This document shows positions 15,775-17,132 of a DNA stretch of 17,132 nucleotides, in pieces. Source of the DNA: JBBSIG01 sp038232215 (GTDB taxonomy: Bacteria; Actinomycetota; Thermoleophilia; Gaiellales; Gaiellaceae); NCBI GenBank assembly GCA_038232215.1, contig JBBSIG010000027.1, positions 1 to 17,132 of the forward strand, read 5' to 3'. Positions within the stretch are counted from its first letter, which is position 1; every line of letters begins with the position of its first letter. Made by a program: the position numbers and the translations under genes. Under the pieces are notes generated by a model, which saw only the letters and a program-made list of their open reading frames with translations, did not search any database and was not told the origin of the DNA.

Positions 15775-15780
15775 TACACT
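15775..15780 (+). promoter_or_regulatory. -10 box (TACACT) for phoH, probable leaderless transcript
   Basis: TACACT ends seven bases before the GTG at 15788. An AAGGAGGT at 15759-15766 lies upstream of the box, too far (21 bases) from that GTG to serve it, and overlaps the alternative GTG at 15764, which it therefore cannot serve either. Short GC-rich dyads at 15735-15758 precede it. Confidence 0.55.
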
Positions 15781-15787
15781 GGGCGCC

Positions 15788-16747
15788 GTGCAGGACGTTC
15801 TGGACGTCTCGAACGACGTCGCCGCCGAGCTTGCCGGGATCGGCGACGGGATGCTCGGCGCCTTGCGCGAGCGTCTTCGCTGCACGATCCGCCTGCGAGG
15901 GAACCGGCTCACGATCGAGGGCGACGACGCGCGGGTGGTCGAGGCCCGGGCGGTGGTGGACGAGCTCGTCGAGCTCGTCGAGGGCGGGCACGAGATCGGG
16001 CCCGCCACGATCGACGCCGTGCTCGGAGCGCTGGAGCAGGCCGAGGACGTCCTCACGGTTCTCGGCGACGTCGTCTGGCGCCATCGCGGCAAGACGATCA
16101 CGCCGAAGACCGTCAACCAGAAGCGCTACGTCGACGCCATCCGCAACTTCACCGTCAGCTTCGGGATCGGGCCGGCCGGGACCGGCAAGACCTACCTGGC
16201 GATGGCTCTCGCGGTGTCGGCGCTGCACGAGCGCCAGGTCGGCCGCATCATCCTCACCCGGCCGGCCGTCGAGGCGGGCGAGCGGCTCGGCTTCCTCCCC
16301 GGCGACATGCTCGCGAAGGTCGACCCGTACCTGCGACCCCTCTTTGACGCGCTCTACGACATGCTCGACGCCGACCGGCTCGCCGCCTACATGGAGCGCG
16401 GGACGATCGAGGTCGCGCCGCTCGCGTTCATGCGCGGCCGCACGCTCAACGACTCGTTCATCATCCTCGACGAGGCCCAGAACACGAGCCCCGAGCAGAT
16501 GCAGATGTTCCTCACCCGGCTCGGGTTCGGCTCGAAGGTCGTCGTCACGGGCGACGTCACCCAGATCGACTTGCCCCGCGAGCAGGCGTCGGGGCTGATC
16601 CAGGTGCAGGACATCCTCGGCTCGGTCGACGGGATCGCGTTCGTCCGGTTCGGCCACGAGGACGTCGTGCGCCACAAGCTCGTCCAGCGCATCGTCGAGG
16701 CGTACAGGCTGCACACGGAGGAGACCGGCACGCAGCGGAGCAAGTAG
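15788..16747 (+). CDS. phoH: PhoH-family ATPase (PhoH-like, KH-type N-terminus)
   Basis: 319 residues from GTG 15788. The PhoH-like family are cytoplasmic P-loop ATPases thought to act on RNA, often encoded beside ybeY. Counted from 15788: an N-terminal KH-like region (about 1-70), a basic RGKTITPKTVNQKRYVDAI segment, Walker A GPAGTGKT (128-135), LTRPAVEAGERLGFLPGD, and Walker B FIILDEAQN (224-232), then VVTGDVTQIDLP. All are standard and intact. The frame also has a GTG at 15764 (eight more residues), but the TACACT box lies between the two, and family members commonly begin near the -LDVSN segment. ybeY begins two bases after the stop. Confidence 0.94.
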   Translation: MQDVLDVSNDVAAELAGIGDGMLGALRERLRCTIRLRGNRLTIEGDDARVVEARAVVDELVELVEGGHEIGPATIDAVLGALEQAEDVLTVLGDVVWRHRGKTITPKTVNQKRYVDAIRNFTVSFGIGPAGTGKTYLAMALAVSALHERQVGRIILTRPAVEAGERLGFLPGDMLAKVDPYLRPLFDALYDMLDADRLAAYMERGTIEVAPLAFMRGRTLNDSFIILDEAQNTSPEQMQMFLTRLGFGSKVVVTGDVTQIDLPREQASGLIQVQDILGSVDGIAFVRFGHEDVVRHKLVQRIVEAYRLHTEETGTQRSK

Positions 16748-16749
16748 CG

Positions 16750-17132
16750 GTGGTGACGGTGGAGGTGAGCAACCGGAGCGGTGCCGCGGTGGACGAGGTC
16801 GGCGCGGTCGAGCTCGCCCGGAGCGTGCTGGGCGCCGAGGGCGTGCGGGACGGCGAGCTCGGTCTGGCGTTCGTCGGCCCGGACGAGATGCGCGCGCTCA
16901 AGCGCGAGCACCTCGGCGTCGACGAGGCGACGGACGTGCTCTCGTTCCCGATCGACGGGCGGGACGACCTGCCGGTCGGCCTCCCACGGGCGCTCGGCGA
17001 CGCCGTTCTCTGCCCGCAGGTGGTGGGTGAGGCCTGGCGCGAGCCGCTCGTGCACGGTCTCCTGCACCTGCTCGGCTACGAGCACGGCGTCGCCATGGCG
17101 ACCCGCGAGCTCGAGCTCCGGGGGGCGCCGAG
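16750..17132 (+). CDS. ybeY: Endoribonuclease YbeY, 5' part (runs off the window)
   Basis: 127 complete codons from GTG 16750 (or GTG 16753) without a stop; the gene continues past the window. YbeY is a zinc metalloprotein needed for 16S rRNA 3' end maturation and 70S quality control. The signature HxxxHxxxxxH is present: H102, H106 and H112 in HGLLHLLGYEH. Earlier motifs ATDVLSFPID and LGDAVLCP are also typical. The stretch between LGDAVLCP and the first His is only about 13 residues, roughly half that of E. coli type proteins, giving a compact form. It follows phoH by two bases, so the pair is co-transcribed. No Shine-Dalgarno of note. Confidence 0.93.
   Translation, partial: MVTVEVSNRSGAAVDEVGAVELARSVLGAEGVRDGELGLAFVGPDEMRALKREHLGVDEATDVLSFPIDGRDDLPVGLPRALGDAVLCPQVVGEAWREPLVHGLLHLLGYEHGVAMATRELELRGAP

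Noticed and set aside
15764..15787. Earlier GTG start for phoH at 15764
   Set aside because: The AAGGAGGT overlaps the codon itself, so it cannot be its ribosome site, and the TACACT -10 box lies downstream of it.

Overview
The window is a GC-rich bacterial chromosome segment that is almost entirely coding. It looks like an actinobacterium. The set leuS-comEA-comEC-holA-rpsT, then murJ, then lepA-hemW-hrcA-dnaJ-prmA-mtaB-HIT-yqeY-phoH-ybeY, with frequent GTG starts and TANNNT -10 boxes, suggests the Thermoleophilia (Gaiella/Solirubrobacter-like). That placement is inference from gene order and style, not from a search. No rRNA, tRNA or CRISPR array was seen.

Layout. 1-84 is the 3' end of leuS. 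166-3011 holds comEA and comEC (DNA uptake, translationally coupled), followed by holA (DNA polymerase III delta) and a convergent rpsT (ribosomal protein S20). 4330-5500 is an accessory patch: a frameshifted and internally deleted IS1595-type transposase relic, then a five-segment membrane protein of unknown function. 5597-10092 is murJ-lepA-hemW. 10124-12779 is hrcA, then a divergent pair made of a GFA/CENP-V-type zinc protein (minus) and dnaJ (plus). 12800-13540 is prmA. 13554-15509 is the tightly coupled mtaB-HIT-yqeY group. 15508-15701 carries a small broken gene with a Rho_N-like C-terminus. 15788 to the end is phoH and a partial ybeY.

The genes are mostly housekeeping: translation quality and rRNA maturation (lepA, prmA, mtaB, ybeY, rpsT), proteostasis (hrcA, dnaJ), replication (holA), cell wall (murJ) and natural transformation (comEA/EC). 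Classical neighbours grpE and dnaK (between hrcA and dnaJ) and rsmE (after prmA) are absent here.

Two expression features stand out. First, at least six transcription units have a TANNNT hexamer whose last T lies 6-8 bases before the start codon (10 in a seventh), which implies leaderless mRNAs, while genes inside operons use Shine-Dalgarno sites or ATGA overlaps. Second, the HIT-family gene can only be complete, with its N-terminal CxxC zinc pair, if it starts at a CTG codon preceded by a strong GAGGAGG. I found no clear new multi-gene system; the most interesting items are these start-site features, the two decayed genes and the orphan membrane protein.
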